From Aquiluna sp. (GTDB lineage Bacteria; Actinomycetota; Actinomycetes; Actinomycetales; Microbacteriaceae): 64,000 nucleotides of DNA. The notes below the pieces were generated by a model. The model did no database searches. It was not told where the DNA came from and saw only the letters and a program-made list of their open reading frames with translations. This document shows, in pieces, positions 40,288-49,129 of this stretch. The stretch covers positions 1 through 64,000 of the forward strand of contig JAPKCK010000003.1 in the NCBI GenBank assembly GCA_028822985.1, read 5' to 3'. The position numbers and the translations under genes are program-made. Positions within the stretch are counted from its first letter, which is position 1. Every line of letters starts with the position of its first letter.

Positions 40288-41781
40288 ATGGTCACTTTTG
40301 TTGATCAAGTAACCCTGCATCTATCCGCTGGAAACGGCGGAGACGGATGCACAAGCACAAAACGCGAGAAATTTAAACCACTTGCTGGTCCTGACGGCGC
40401 CAATGGTGGCGATGGCGGCACTATTTCGCTTATTTCGGACGTAAACACCACGACACTGCTTGACTACCATCATCGTCCGCACCGCACTGGACTGAATGGA
40501 ACATCTGGAGCAGGCGACTACAGGAACGGCGCACACGGCGGGGACATCGTTCTAAGGGTTCCTGTGGGGACTGTTGTTAAAGACGCTCGGGGCAAGTTGC
40601 TGGCCGACTTGGACTCGGTTGGGATGGAAATCGTTGTCGCCCAGGGTGGACAGGGAGGCCTCGGCAACGATGCACTGTCGAACCAAAAGAGAATCGCCCC
40701 TGGTTTTCACCTTTTAGGGGTGCCTGGCTGGAAAGGCGAGGTAATCCTCGAGCTCAAGGTTGTCGCTGACATCGCTTTTGTGGGATTCCCTAGTGCCGGA
40801 AAGAGTTCTTTGATTGCCTCGATGAGCTCAGCTCGTCCAAAAATTGCGGATTATCCATTCACTACTCTTCACCCGAACCTTGGAGTTGTTCAAGCTGGAG
40901 AGCAAAGATACACCGTCGCCGACGTCCCGGGTCTCATAGAGGGCGCAAGTCAGGGCAAGGGCCTGGGGCTGGAGTTTTTGAGGCACGTGGAGAGATGTAG
41001 CGCGCTACTGCACGTTATCGACTGTGCCACCATGGAGCCGGGCAGGGATCCTCTGACTGACCTGAAGGTTATCCTCGGCGAACTGCGTGATTACCAAGTG
41101 CCCGACGGGCAGACACCTCTGAATGAGCGACCTCAGCTGATAGCCCTAAATAAAATCGACATTCCGGACGCTAGGGAATTGGCGGCTTTTGTGACTGAGG
41201 AACTTGAGGCTATGGGCTATCCAGTCTTTGCGGTTTCAACTGCCACTCACGAGGGCCTTAAGGAGCTTAACTTCGCTCTTAGCGCGGTAGTTCTAAAGGA
41301 ACGCGAGGGCAAGGTTGTCGGAGCCCAGAAGAGATTCTCATTGATTCCAACCAAGGCCGAGGACTCAAGCTACATAGTGCGAAAAGAATCGATCTCCGGT
41401 GAGGATGTGTTTCGAATCATCGGTTCCAAGCCGGAGCGATGGGTCGCTCAGACGCATTTTGGGAATACAGAGGCTGTTGGATATCTGGCCGAGAGACTTC
41501 GGAAGATTGGCATAGAGGACGAACTTGTGAGACAAGGTGCGAAGCGCGGCTCCACCGTAATCATCGGTGAACAAAATGGTGTCGTTTTTGACTGGGATCC
41601 ATTGATTGATTCAGTTGCGGAACTGGCCGATGGTATTGGCCTTGGGGAAGACGAAAAGCGAAGAACGAACGAACAACGACGTGGCGAATACTACGCAATG
41701 ATGGATCAGCGCGCCAAGGGTCGTGAAGAACGCGCTGCGGTACGCGAAGCCAGCGTCTTCATAGAAGAAGACCAAGAATGA
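40288..41781 (+). CDS. obg: GTPase Obg/CgtA
   Basis: A 497-residue essential GTPase acting in large-subunit maturation and stress signalling. The three domains are the glycine-rich Obg fold (TLHLSAGNGGDGCTS onward, to about residue 157), the G domain with P-loop GFPSAGKSS, DxxG DVPGLIEGA and NKID, and a C-terminal OCT domain (about residues 345-425) with an acidic tail. The rplU-rpmA-obg-proB order is standard in bacteria. Confidence 0.95.
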   Translation: MVTFVDQVTLHLSAGNGGDGCTSTKREKFKPLAGPDGANGGDGGTISLISDVNTTTLLDYHHRPHRTGLNGTSGAGDYRNGAHGGDIVLRVPVGTVVKDARGKLLADLDSVGMEIVVAQGGQGGLGNDALSNQKRIAPGFHLLGVPGWKGEVILELKVVADIAFVGFPSAGKSSLIASMSSARPKIADYPFTTLHPNLGVVQAGEQRYTVADVPGLIEGASQGKGLGLEFLRHVERCSALLHVIDCATMEPGRDPLTDLKVILGELRDYQVPDGQTPLNERPQLIALNKIDIPDARELAAFVTEELEAMGYPVFAVSTATHEGLKELNFALSAVVLKEREGKVVGAQKRFSLIPTKAEDSSYIVRKESISGEDVFRIIGSKPERWVAQTHFGNTEAVGYLAERLRKIGIEDELVRQGAKRGSTVIIGEQNGVVFDWDPLIDSVAELADGIGLGEDEKRRTNEQRRGEYYAMMDQRAKGREERAAVREASVFIEEDQE

Positions 41782-42557
41782 AAACCTCCGAACGCATTGC
41801 ATCAGCCAGCAGAATTCTCATCAAAGTCGGATCAAGTTCTATAACCGGTGAAAACCATTTCAATCTAGACAAAATTGTTGATCTGAGCGCCGCATTAATA
41901 GCTCTTGGCAAGGACGTTATCGTGGTGAGCTCCGGGGCAATCGCAACGGCTGCCCCATTTATAGGCCTTACAGTCAAGGCCGAGGACCTGCCAACATCGC
42001 AAGCATTAGCGAGCATTGGCCAGGCGAAGCTAATGAGTCGATACGAAAAGTCTTTAGAGCGCCACAATCTAATGCCGGGACAAATACTTCTAACGGTCGA
42101 AAACTTGGATCAAGAAGTTACTTCGTTGAATGCGCTGCGTGCACTCGAAAGGCTTCTGGAGATAAAAGTCTTACCAATAATCAATGAGAACGATTCGGTT
42201 GCAACGAATGAGATCCGATTTGGCGACAATGATCAGCTCGCGGCCAGAGTCTCAAGGTTGGCAAAGGTCAATCTTATGATTCTGCTAAGCGATGTCGATG
42301 GGCTTTACAGTAAGCCTCCGCAAGAAGAGGGCTCAGAGCATATTCCGGTTGTGGTTTTCGGCTCGGACTTATCTTGGGTCGAAGTGTCTGGGACCTCGAC
42401 CGGTTATGGAACCGGGGGTGCACTCACAAAACTGTCAGCTGCCAAATTAGCAACGGAGGCCTCGGTCGGGGTGATTCTGACATCCAGTGAGAGTGTCAGT
42501 CAGCTGATTGAGGGCGACTGCAAGCACACTTGGTTTGAGCCCGGACCTAAGAGCTAG
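41778..42557 (+). CDS. proB: Glutamate 5-kinase without PUA domain
   Basis: It phosphorylates glutamate as the first step of proline synthesis. The 259-residue protein is the amino-acid-kinase domain alone, starting ASRILIKVGSSSIT and ending shortly after the GTGGALTKLSAAK region. The C-terminal PUA domain of about 100 residues present in E. coli and M. tuberculosis ProB is absent. The ATG overlaps the obg stop by four bases. It pairs with proA after nine bases. Confidence 0.92.
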   Translation: MKTSERIASASRILIKVGSSSITGENHFNLDKIVDLSAALIALGKDVIVVSSGAIATAAPFIGLTVKAEDLPTSQALASIGQAKLMSRYEKSLERHNLMPGQILLTVENLDQEVTSLNALRALERLLEIKVLPIINENDSVATNEIRFGDNDQLAARVSRLAKVNLMILLSDVDGLYSKPPQEEGSEHIPVVVFGSDLSWVEVSGTSTGYGTGGALTKLSAAKLATEASVGVILTSSESVSQLIEGDCKHTWFEPGPKS

Positions 42558-42566
42558 GATTTCAGG

Positions 42567-43811
42567 ATGAGCGTTCAGCAACTTCTGCAAGAGGCCAAGG
42601 CAGCCTCAGCTGCGATGGCCAGAGCAAACAGCTCCGCGAAAAACCAAGCGCTTGAGACCATCGCGTCAGATCTTGAAGAGAATTCAAAATTTATAATTGC
42701 GGCAAATGAGCTTGACATGTCGGCGGCACGGGAAAATGGCGTAAGTCGGGCTCTTCAGGATAGATTGCGCCTTGACCAGGCAAGGGTATCTTCGTTAGCC
42801 ACTTCTCTCAGGAAAATCGCTCAACTAGATGATCCAATCGGAGAGTCGGTTCGCGGCATGACGCTGCCGAATGGGTTACTGGTTCAACAGGTCAGGGTAC
42901 CGTTTGGCGTGATCGGCTGCATCTACGAGGCGCGGCCAAACGTGACAATTGACATTGCAGGTTTAGCCATCAAAAGTGGTAATTGCGCCGTGCTAAGAGG
43001 TGGCAGTGCTGCTGAAAACACTAATAAAAGCCTAATTTCGGTCATCCAAGCCGGACTAGAAAAAACGGGATTACCGAAGTCGGCTGTCTCCACAGTTGAT
43101 CCTTTTGGCAGAAATGGTGCCGTTGAGCTCATGAAGGCTAACGGGCTGGTCGATGTTCTAATCCCTCGGGGATCTGCGAGCCTTATTCGAACAGTTGTGA
43201 CTGAAGCCACCGTACCCGTGATTGAAACCGGAGACGGGGTGGTGCATATTTTCGTGGACGCCTCCGCAGATCTTGCCACGGCGATTCCCATTATTATCAA
43301 CTCGAAGGTTCAGCGCCCTTCGGTATGCAACTCTCTAGAGACATTGCTTGTGCACGCTGATGTAGCGGAAAAGATTCTGCCGGCACTCGCCAAAGAGTTG
43401 AAGGAAAACGGAGTCACAGTCCACGGTTGCCAAGAGACTTTGCGGCATATGCCTGATGCGATTGCGGCAACAGAGGACGACTGGGCGACCGAGTATTTGA
43501 GTTTGGATTTGGCTATCCGTGTCATTGCTGATTTAGATTCAGCGCTGACGCATATCGGCGAGTTCTCAACCAAGCACACAGAGTCGATCCTGACATCTGA
43601 TGCTATAAACGCAGAGCGGTTCCTCTCCGAGGTTGATTCATCGGTAGTTATGGTGAACTCTTCCACCAGATTTACCGACGGAGGTGAGTTTGGCTTTGGT
43701 GCTGAAGTCGGGATTTCCACTCAAAAACTTCACGCTAGGGGCCCAATGGGTCTGCGGGAATTAACATCAACCAAGTGGTTGGTTCGTGGAGGCGGACAAG
43801 TCCGAAGCTAA
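42567..43811 (+). CDS. proA: Gamma-glutamyl phosphate reductase
   Basis: A 414-residue aldehyde-dehydrogenase-superfamily enzyme, NADPH-dependent, second step of proline synthesis. The catalytic Cys is in the region SKVQRPSVCNSLETLLVH, and FGVIGCIYEARPNVTIDIA and the C-terminal GPMGLRELTSTKW are conserved. It lies directly after proB. Confidence 0.95.
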   Translation: MSVQQLLQEAKAASAAMARANSSAKNQALETIASDLEENSKFIIAANELDMSAARENGVSRALQDRLRLDQARVSSLATSLRKIAQLDDPIGESVRGMTLPNGLLVQQVRVPFGVIGCIYEARPNVTIDIAGLAIKSGNCAVLRGGSAAENTNKSLISVIQAGLEKTGLPKSAVSTVDPFGRNGAVELMKANGLVDVLIPRGSASLIRTVVTEATVPVIETGDGVVHIFVDASADLATAIPIIINSKVQRPSVCNSLETLLVHADVAEKILPALAKELKENGVTVHGCQETLRHMPDAIAATEDDWATEYLSLDLAIRVIADLDSALTHIGEFSTKHTESILTSDAINAERFLSEVDSSVVMVNSSTRFTDGGEFGFGAEVGISTQKLHARGPMGLRELTSTKWLVRGGGQVRS

Positions 43812-43838
43812 ACTAGGGGACGAAGAAGGAGCCAGAAC

Positions 43839-44021
43839 ATGATTTCCATATTATTTGAGGAAGGTGTGATTATTCATCACACCGAACTGCCGATTCCAGC
43901 GTTGCTGTTCGGGGTCATTGCATTTGCGTCATTCCTAGTTCTGGCCGCAATAACGTGGTCTTATAGAGACGTTGCAAACAGGCATTCTCACAAGGATTCG
44001 GGCTCCAAGGCCGGTCACTAG
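43839..44021 (+). CDS. Conserved small membrane protein between proA and nadD
   Basis: A 60-residue protein with one predicted helix (about 20-44) followed by WSYRDVANRHSHK, a conserved motif of small actinobacterial proteins seen at this locus. GGAG lies before the ATG. Function is unknown. Its position between proA and nadD suggests cotranscription. Confidence 0.75.
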   Translation: MISILFEEGVIIHHTELPIPALLFGVIAFASFLVLAAITWSYRDVANRHSHKDSGSKAGH

Positions 44022-44027
44022 TCCAAG

Positions 44028-44636
44028 ATGACTTCCAAGCGACGGCGCATTGGTGTGATGGGTGGAACTTTCGACCCTATTCATCACGGTCACTTAGTGG
44101 CAGCCAGCGAAGTCGCGGCGGTTCTGAGTTTGGACGAAGTGGTCTTTGTTCCAACTGGTCGCCCGTGGCACAAAAAAGCTGTTAGTTCAGCAGAGCACCG
44201 TTATCTAATGACTGTTATTGCGACTGCCGCTAATCCTCAGTTCACGGTTAGTCGCATAGACATAGATCGTCCAGGCGTCACTTACACCGTAGACACTCTT
44301 CGCGATCTTTCCGCTCTGATGCCCGATTCCGATCTATTTTTCATCTCGGGCGCGGACGCGATCGCACAAATTTTGGCGTGGAAAGAAATTGACGAAATCT
44401 GGCCTTTGGCTGAGTTCATCGCTGTAAGTCGTCCCGGTCACAACCTCGAACTCCCAGAAGCTCCGGAAGGTAATATCTCCGTATTGGAGGTGCCTGCGCT
44501 TTCGATTTCCTCTACGAACATCCGGCAGCGAGCCGGAGCGCGTAAGCCAATTTGGTACCTGGTCCCTGACGGCGTAGTTCAGTACATCGGTAAGCACAAG
44601 CTTTACGAGGGGGGCCATGACAACCCCCATGACTAG
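44028..44636 (+). CDS. nadD: Nicotinate-nucleotide adenylyltransferase
   Basis: A 202-residue nucleotidyltransferase of the HxGH type. [13 protein letters not shown] near residues 12-24 is the signature, and the closing [11 protein letters not shown] is the second. It forms nicotinate adenine dinucleotide from nicotinate mononucleotide and ATP in NAD synthesis. It is followed by an overlapping gene at 44617. Confidence 0.94.
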   Translation: MTSKRRRIGVMGGTFDPIHHGHLVAASEVAAVLSLDEVVFVPTGRPWHKKAVSSAEHRYLMTVIATAANPQFTVSRIDIDRPGVTYTVDTLRDLSALMPDSDLFFISGADAIAQILAWKEIDEIWPLAEFIAVSRPGHNLELPEAPEGNISVLEVPALSISSTNIRQRAGARKPIWYLVPDGVVQYIGKHKLYEGGHDNPHD

Positions 44637-45426
44637 GCGCGAGCTAAGGGAGCTCGAGAGAGCTGGAACTCCCAGCGAACCTGCAGCTTCAGGCCCGAAT
44701 AAACATGCGGTATTGAATCATGCGCCACTTCAAGACAAGAGCACTAATCTCGTCCCAGAGTCATCTGGTCAGATTGAGTTCGAGTCCCCGCCGTTGTCAC
44801 GCAGGCAGATGCGCGAGCAGGGGCTTTTCGGTTCGTCGGCCCAACACAACAAGCCGAGTTTGTTTCGTGGCGCTAACTCAGAGATTCCCGCACTCGAAAA
44901 AGTCGCTGGCGTCCAGTCACCCTCAAGGCGTAGTCTCCGAGATACCTCGTCAAGCGCTGTTGAGGATTCTGCGGTCGCTTCCGTCGAGGATCACTCAAGG
45001 CTTAGCGCGATCGAGGCACCTGAGGAGCAGCTTTTTACCGGCGCGAACTTATTTGCCGAACCCAGTACCCAGTCAATAGTCCTTGAGGGGATGACCGAAG
45101 CGATTTCGCTTCCAATGGACACTGGCGAAATATTCACAACCGGATCTATTTCTATCGTTTCAGACCCATCCGCAGGGGCGCATACTGCGGGTTTTGACCT
45201 CGATGGAATTTCTCAAGATCAGGAGAGCGTTTTTGGCGTGGTATCGACCGTTAGTCCGATAAGCGCCCTGGACCTAATTGACCAGCGCTCATCTATCGGT
45301 GTAGTGCCACAATCTGTGCTGCGACGGGGATGGTGGAAGCCGTGGGCTCTAGCGGTCTGCGCGCTAGTTCTTGCAATTGCTGCCATACTTGCCAGTATCA
45401 CAATTCTCGGGGCCATAGGAGGCTAA
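44617..45426 (+). CDS. Low-complexity protein with repeated RRxxRE motifs and a C-terminal membrane helix
   Basis: A 269-residue protein with no recognised family. Residues 1-240 look disordered and rich in Ser, Glu and Pro; one predicted membrane helix lies near 247-266. Three short motifs repeat: [10 protein letters not shown] near 5-14, [10 protein letters not shown] near 59-68, and [10 protein letters not shown] near 101-110. The ATG has GAGGGG upstream and overlaps the nadD 3' end by 20 bases. rsfS follows. Basic motifs like these recur in actinobacterial proteins anchored near the membrane. Function is unknown. Confidence 0.75.
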   Translation: MTTPMTRRELRELERAGTPSEPAASGPNKHAVLNHAPLQDKSTNLVPESSGQIEFESPPLSRRQMREQGLFGSSAQHNKPSLFRGANSEIPALEKVAGVQSPSRRSLRDTSSSAVEDSAVASVEDHSRLSAIEAPEEQLFTGANLFAEPSTQSIVLEGMTEAISLPMDTGEIFTTGSISIVSDPSAGAHTAGFDLDGISQDQESVFGVVSTVSPISALDLIDQRSSIGVVPQSVLRRGWWKPWALAVCALVLAIAAILASITILGAIGG

Positions 45427-45430
45427 GTAC

Positions 45431-45784
45431 TTGCCAGCAAGCAAAGATACTATTTCACTAGTTAAAACCGCATCGAAGGCAGCCTCTGACAAGCTTGGGG
45501 AGAACATAGTTGCCCTCGATGTCACCGAGCCATTTGCCCTTGCAGAAGTCTTCTTGATGATTAGCGCAACTAATGAGCGTCAAGCTCAGGCAATTGGGGA
45601 CGCTATCGAGGATGAGCTGCTAAAGCAAAAGGTGAAAGCTCGCTTTCGAGAGGGCAGGCAGACTGGTCGTTGGATTCTCCTTGATTTTGGAGATCTCATC
45701 GTTCACGTAATGCACGAGCAGGAGCGTGAATTTTACTCACTAGAGCGCCTCTGGAGTGATTGCCCAGTTGTCCCAACTGCCTAG
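45431..45784 (+). CDS. rsfS: Ribosomal silencing factor RsfS
   Basis: A 117-residue protein of the RsfS/Iojap family (DUF143). It binds ribosomal protein L14 and blocks subunit joining under starvation. The conserved VALDVTEPFALAEVFLMISA and the GRWILLDFGDLIVHVMHEQERE blocks are intact. The start is TTG 45431. The nadD-rsfS linkage is general in bacteria. Confidence 0.93.
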   Translation: MPASKDTISLVKTASKAASDKLGENIVALDVTEPFALAEVFLMISATNERQAQAIGDAIEDELLKQKVKARFREGRQTGRWILLDFGDLIVHVMHEQEREFYSLERLWSDCPVVPTA

Positions 45785-45808
45785 TTTTACTGTGTAGACT
45801 TAGGCACT

Positions 45809-46000
45809 TCACGGGCCTGTGGCGCAGCTGGTAGCGCACCTGCATGGCATGCAGGGGGTCAGGGGTTCGAGTCCCCTCAGGTCCACCGTGTAAGGCAGAC
45901 TGCAATCGGAGTCCATTTCGATGTCAGCGAGTAAGTCTTCTAACCTAATCTCTCTTGAGCCACACTTCCGGCAGCTCTTGTATTGGTCAAAAAGGGACAT
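45809..46000 (-). CDS. Possible small CxxC protein overlapping tRNA-Ala antisense
   Basis: From ATG 46000 the frame runs MSLFDQYKSCRKCGSREI, with a CRKC pair and an acidic stretch, a composition that looks protein-like. The last 24 or so residues are antisense tRNA-Ala and typical of spurious ORFs. No Shine-Dalgarno is clear. I give this as a weak candidate for a small zinc-binding protein, or a remnant. Confidence 0.22.
   Translation of the reverse strand: MSLFDQYKSCRKCGSREIRLEDLLADIEMDSDCSLPYTVDLRGLEPLTPCMPCRCATSCATGP
45813..45885 (+). tRNA. tRNA-Ala (anticodon GGC)
   Basis: The acceptor stem GGGCCTG (45813-45819) pairs with CAGGTCC with one G-U pair; the anticodon stem CCTGC/GCAGG encloses ATGGCAT (anticodon GGC); the T arm contains GGGTTCGAGTCCC. 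The discriminator A at 45885 is followed by CCG, not a full CCA. It marks the left border of the accessory stretch with selO; I see no duplicated attachment site. Confidence 0.95.
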
Positions 46001-46055
46001 CTCATCTGAGGCGTTAATCCGCTGTCAATTCTGCATATGACCTAGATGAAGATGA

Positions 46056-47570
46056 CTAAGTGCCACAAAATGTTTGAGTAACTCTTTCTTCAAATCTTGG
46101 TGGTGTCATTAATTCTTCGTCAGCTGGGTCAATTTGATAAGGATTAGCCAAGACCCGACATAGGCGCCTGAAGGGTAAAAAGTCATTATTTTCAACCGCG
46201 GCGTCAATAGCAAACTGCACTTGGTGATTCCTTGCAATGACCGCAGGGTTAGTTTGGCGCATAGACAGTGAGGCCTGGCTATCTTTTGTCCGCAGTTCCT
46301 GCCATTGATTTATCAACGAGGTCACGACCTCTGAATCCTCAAATAGATTAATGACGACTTGGTCCGACTCGCCTTCAGCCACCTGGGTCAGGCTGCTGAA
46401 GAAAACCGTGAAATCAACGCCGTTTTGTGCCATCGCGGCCAGAAACTCGCTGGTGAGCTGCGTGGTTTGTTCATTACTGTTAGCGAAGCCGAATTTCCGC
46501 ATTAACCCCGCTTGATAAGCCGTTTGAAACCGCGGCATAAATTCAGAAAGGCGCTCTTGCGCCAGTTCAATAGATTTTTCCTGGTCTTCGTCAAACAGCA
46601 ATAACAATGTTTCGGCCAATCGAGTCAAGTTCCATTGAGCAATCGCCGGCTGCTGGTCCCAGGCGTAGCGGCCCCAAGTATCGATTGAGCTAAACACCTT
46701 TTGAGGATTATATTCATCCAAAAAAGCGCAGGGCCCAAAGTCGATAGTTTCACCAACAATTGACGCGTTATCGGTATTCATAACACCGTGTATGAAGCCA
46801 ACAAGCATCCATTCAGCAATGAGCTCAGCTTGTCTTTGTCCAACGGCAGACAAGAGATCCAGATATTTTGACGTCGATTGCTCCAGCTCGGGGAAGTGTT
46901 TTGCAATAACGAAATCGGCTAGCGCTTTTACGCCACTTGGTGCTGGATGCGACTGAACGGACTGCGTGTTCGCAGCATGAGCATGAGCGAATTGAAAACT
47001 GCCCACACGCAAGTGGCTCTGTGCCGAACGCACCAATATGGCACCGGGGTTTAGTCTCTCCCGTGCGACCGAATCTCCGGTCGCCAACATCGCAATCGTT
47101 CGAGTGGTTGCAATACCTAGACCAGCCATCGCTTCACTCAGCAAATATTCCCGCATCACCGAACCCAGTGTTGCTCGACCATCCCCACCTCGTGAAAACT
47201 GAGTTCGCCCCGACCCTTTTAGTTGCAAGTCGAGATATTTTCCCTCAGCAGTTTTTACCTGCCCCAACATATGCGCCCGGCCGTCGCCCAGCGCAGGCGA
47301 CCAGTGACCAAACTGATGACCCGAGTAAGCCATGGCAATTGGGTGATTGTCTTCATTGATGCTGTTGCCAGAAAGTAGCGACAAAGCCTGTTGACTGTCA
47401 AACCAACTGGCATCGATGCCCAACTGCACCAGAAGGTTCTCATTGAGCTCAATTAATGACGGAGAGGCCGTCGGCGCAGGTAGAGATTCAGCAAACATTT
47501 CTTTAGGTAAATCCCTATAGTGCTGAAAACATATTGGATTGTCACTAGAGGCGTTCGGATTGGTATTCAT
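46056..47570 (-). CDS. selO: SelO/YdiU family protein adenylyltransferase (AMPylator)
   Basis: A 504-residue pseudokinase-fold enzyme that transfers AMP from ATP to Ser, Thr or Tyr of proteins, linked to redox stress. Conserved blocks are AYSGHQFGHWSPALGDGRA, the nucleotide-site LKGSGRTQFSRGGDGRAT, EYLLSEAMAGLGI, HGVMNTDNASIVGETIDFGPCAF with the metal-binding residues, and the C-terminal FCGT with a Cys near the end, like the selenocysteine position of some homologues. ATG 47570 is preceded by GGAA. The protein looks closer to gammaproteobacterial SelO than to typical actinobacterial genes, and the neighbourhood is not syntenic, so transfer is likely. Confidence 0.9.
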   Translation of the reverse strand: MNTNPNASSDNPICFQHYRDLPKEMFAESLPAPTASPSLIELNENLLVQLGIDASWFDSQQALSLLSGNSINEDNHPIAMAYSGHQFGHWSPALGDGRAHMLGQVKTAEGKYLDLQLKGSGRTQFSRGGDGRATLGSVMREYLLSEAMAGLGIATTRTIAMLATGDSVARERLNPGAILVRSAQSHLRVGSFQFAHAHAANTQSVQSHPAPSGVKALADFVIAKHFPELEQSTSKYLDLLSAVGQRQAELIAEWMLVGFIHGVMNTDNASIVGETIDFGPCAFLDEYNPQKVFSSIDTWGRYAWDQQPAIAQWNLTRLAETLLLLFDEDQEKSIELAQERLSEFMPRFQTAYQAGLMRKFGFANSNEQTTQLTSEFLAAMAQNGVDFTVFFSSLTQVAEGESDQVVINLFEDSEVVTSLINQWQELRTKDSQASLSMRQTNPAVIARNHQVQFAIDAAVENNDFLPFRRLCRVLANPYQIDPADEELMTPPRFEERVTQTFCGT

Positions 47571-47685
47571 AATTTCCAATTAATGCTTGTCAATAAGCCT
47601 TCTCATAACTCGAAGGGCTCGATCAAATATTATCACATCGCCTTTTATTGCCCATTTTATTGTGCCTCATGATTGAAGCAAAGGG

Positions 47686-47717
47686 CAAAAGTGTTAGATG
47701 CCCCGTCAACACTTTTG
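47686..47717. repeat. Perfect 10-base inverted repeat
   Basis: CAAAAGTGTT at 47686-47695 pairs with AACACTTTTG at 47708-47717 across a 12-base loop. No U-run follows. It lies just upstream of the selO start region and before the G+C-rich fragment. It could be a terminator remnant or a transposon scar; nothing further can be said. Confidence 0.5.
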
Positions 47718-47850
47718 ACGTTGGTTTTCCTCCGATTTATGAAGCAGACACAAGTGCACGTTTGCGGGCTGTGGTTAGTAGCTGTTGGCTGGCGTTGATC
47801 GGTACAGCGTGGGCATGTAGACGCCGTGGTTCTTGGCTACGTCGGCTCGC

Positions 47851-48087
47851 TCAGGACACAGTCGCCCTCGGGATTCGTGGGGGCGGGGCGGGAGGTACTT
47901 CCTTGGCGGCCACCACGAGCGGCAGGGCAATAACGACGTCGGAGCGCCGGGTGCGTATTGTGCACTCGCCGTCGGACTTTCCCACGAGCTCGCCCAGCGC
48001 ATCCGTCAGGCCGGCTTCGATGCGGTATCTGACCACCACCCGAATGCCGAGAGGGGCGTTGGAAAGGAAATGTTGGGGCACAGGCAT
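47851..48087 (-). pseudogene. N-terminal fragment of a GNAT-type acetyltransferase
   Basis: From ATG 48087 (or GTG 48099) the frame gives 78 residues containing LGIRVVVRYRIEAGLTDALG, then VVIALPLVVAAKEVPPAPPPR. This matches the SH3-like N-terminal domain of actinobacterial GNAT proteins of the Rv0428c kind. The frame stops at 47851 without the acetyltransferase domain, and no continuation is seen in the other frames. The DNA is noticeably G+C-richer than its surroundings, suggesting an acquired, truncated gene from a high-GC actinobacterium. AGGGG lies upstream of the ATG. Confidence 0.5.
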
Positions 48088-48388
48088 TGGTGAGTTCACC
48101 CCTTTATGTTAGGCGCGGGATGCCGAATAACACGCCCGCTAACCTGCAATTTCGTCTGGTTCGCTAACTGACCCCACGGAGATCCAAGCTGTGCGCATCA
48201 TTCTCATAGTGGAGCATCGTGTTTTTCTCAAACTGCATTGGCTTCTTTAGGTTTTCCCCAATCCTGCTTGGTTTTTGTCAAGAGGTTTATGGACATAAAG
48301 TCGTAATCAATCGGTCTGATTTCCAGCGATTTTTCAGGATTCTGACCTATACTTCCTCAAAGTTGTATACCTCTAAGAAAGGGTAGAA

Positions 48389-49129
48389 GTGGCCTCTCAT
48401 AATCCTGCTTTCAACCAGAGCATGCGTTCCGGACTAGCCTCTGCGAACCAGAATCAAGTCAACGTCGAATTTGACCGCATGACCTCAAAGCCCATGACCA
48501 TGGCGGGAACTACCTCAAAGGTCCTAGGTATGTTTTTGGCAGTATTGGTTGGAGCAGGTGCAACTTGGTACTTGGAGCTTTACTCCCTATTTTTCCCTGC
48601 AATGTTCGTCGGCTTAGGTCTGGGTCTTTGGGCAAGCTTTAGCAAGAAGGTCCGTCCGGGTCTTTACATGGCATACGCGCTGGTTCAGGGTGTTTTCATC
48701 GGCAGCATTAGTGGCTTATTGGAGTCTTTCTACCCCGGAATTGTGCAGACTGCTGTTATTGGAACCTTTGCAACTGCCGGCACGATGTTTGCGGCCTATC
48801 GTTTTGGGTGGATAAAGGTAAATCAGCGCTTTACTCGCTTCATGACCTTTGCGGTCACCGGATACCTGGTCTTTGCGCTTGTAAACCTCGGGTTTGCAAT
48901 GTTTGCCGGCATAAGTATTTATAGCTCACCATTCGGTTGGCTAATTGCCTTGGTTGGAGTAGGTCTAGCTGCGTTCACTTTGAATCTCGACTTTGAGGTT
49001 ATTAGCCAGGGAGTTAGCCAGGGCTGGCCCGAGGAGATGGAGTGGCGAGCTGCATTTGGTCTGACAGCTACTCTCATCTGGCTGTACGTTGAGATTCTTC
49101 GATTGCTTTCTATTTTCAACCAAAACTAA
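48389..49129 (+). CDS. Bax inhibitor-1/YccA family membrane protein
   Basis: A 246-residue protein with seven predicted helices after a 40-residue soluble N-terminus that includes FDRMTSKPMTM, typical of actinobacterial BI-1 proteins. Family members are calcium-leak or stress-related membrane proteins, in bacteria of unclear role. It starts at GTG 48389 with GAAAGGGTAGAA upstream. It converges on dnaE2 with a four-base overlap. Confidence 0.9.
   Translation: MASHNPAFNQSMRSGLASANQNQVNVEFDRMTSKPMTMAGTTSKVLGMFLAVLVGAGATWYLELYSLFFPAMFVGLGLGLWASFSKKVRPGLYMAYALVQGVFIGSISGLLESFYPGIVQTAVIGTFATAGTMFAAYRFGWIKVNQRFTRFMTFAVTGYLVFALVNLGFAMFAGISIYSSPFGWLIALVGVGLAAFTLNLDFEVISQGVSQGWPEEMEWRAAFGLTATLIWLYVEILRLLSIFNQN

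Larger units (their letters stand above)
47580..48388. other. 0.8-kb stretch without an intact gene
   Basis: No convincing full-length gene is found between selO and the BI-1 family gene. It contains a hairpin with a 10-base stem (47686-47717), a G+C-rich part (about 47820-48110) with an acetyltransferase-like N-terminal fragment, and an AT-richer end (48190-48388) that should hold the BI-1 gene promoter, perhaps with TATACT near 48350. The open frame on the plus strand at 47648-48112 does not look like protein. Confidence 0.6.

Noticed and set aside
45813..45885. tRNA-Ala as an integration site with a duplicated 3' end
   Set aside because: I could not find a second copy of the tRNA 3' end up to 48388, and no integrase gene is present.
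47648..48112. 154-codon plus-strand ORF in the accessory stretch
   Set aside because: Composition is not protein-like (Arg, Ser and Gly runs, scattered Cys and Trp) and it is antisense to the better supported acetyltransferase-like fragment.
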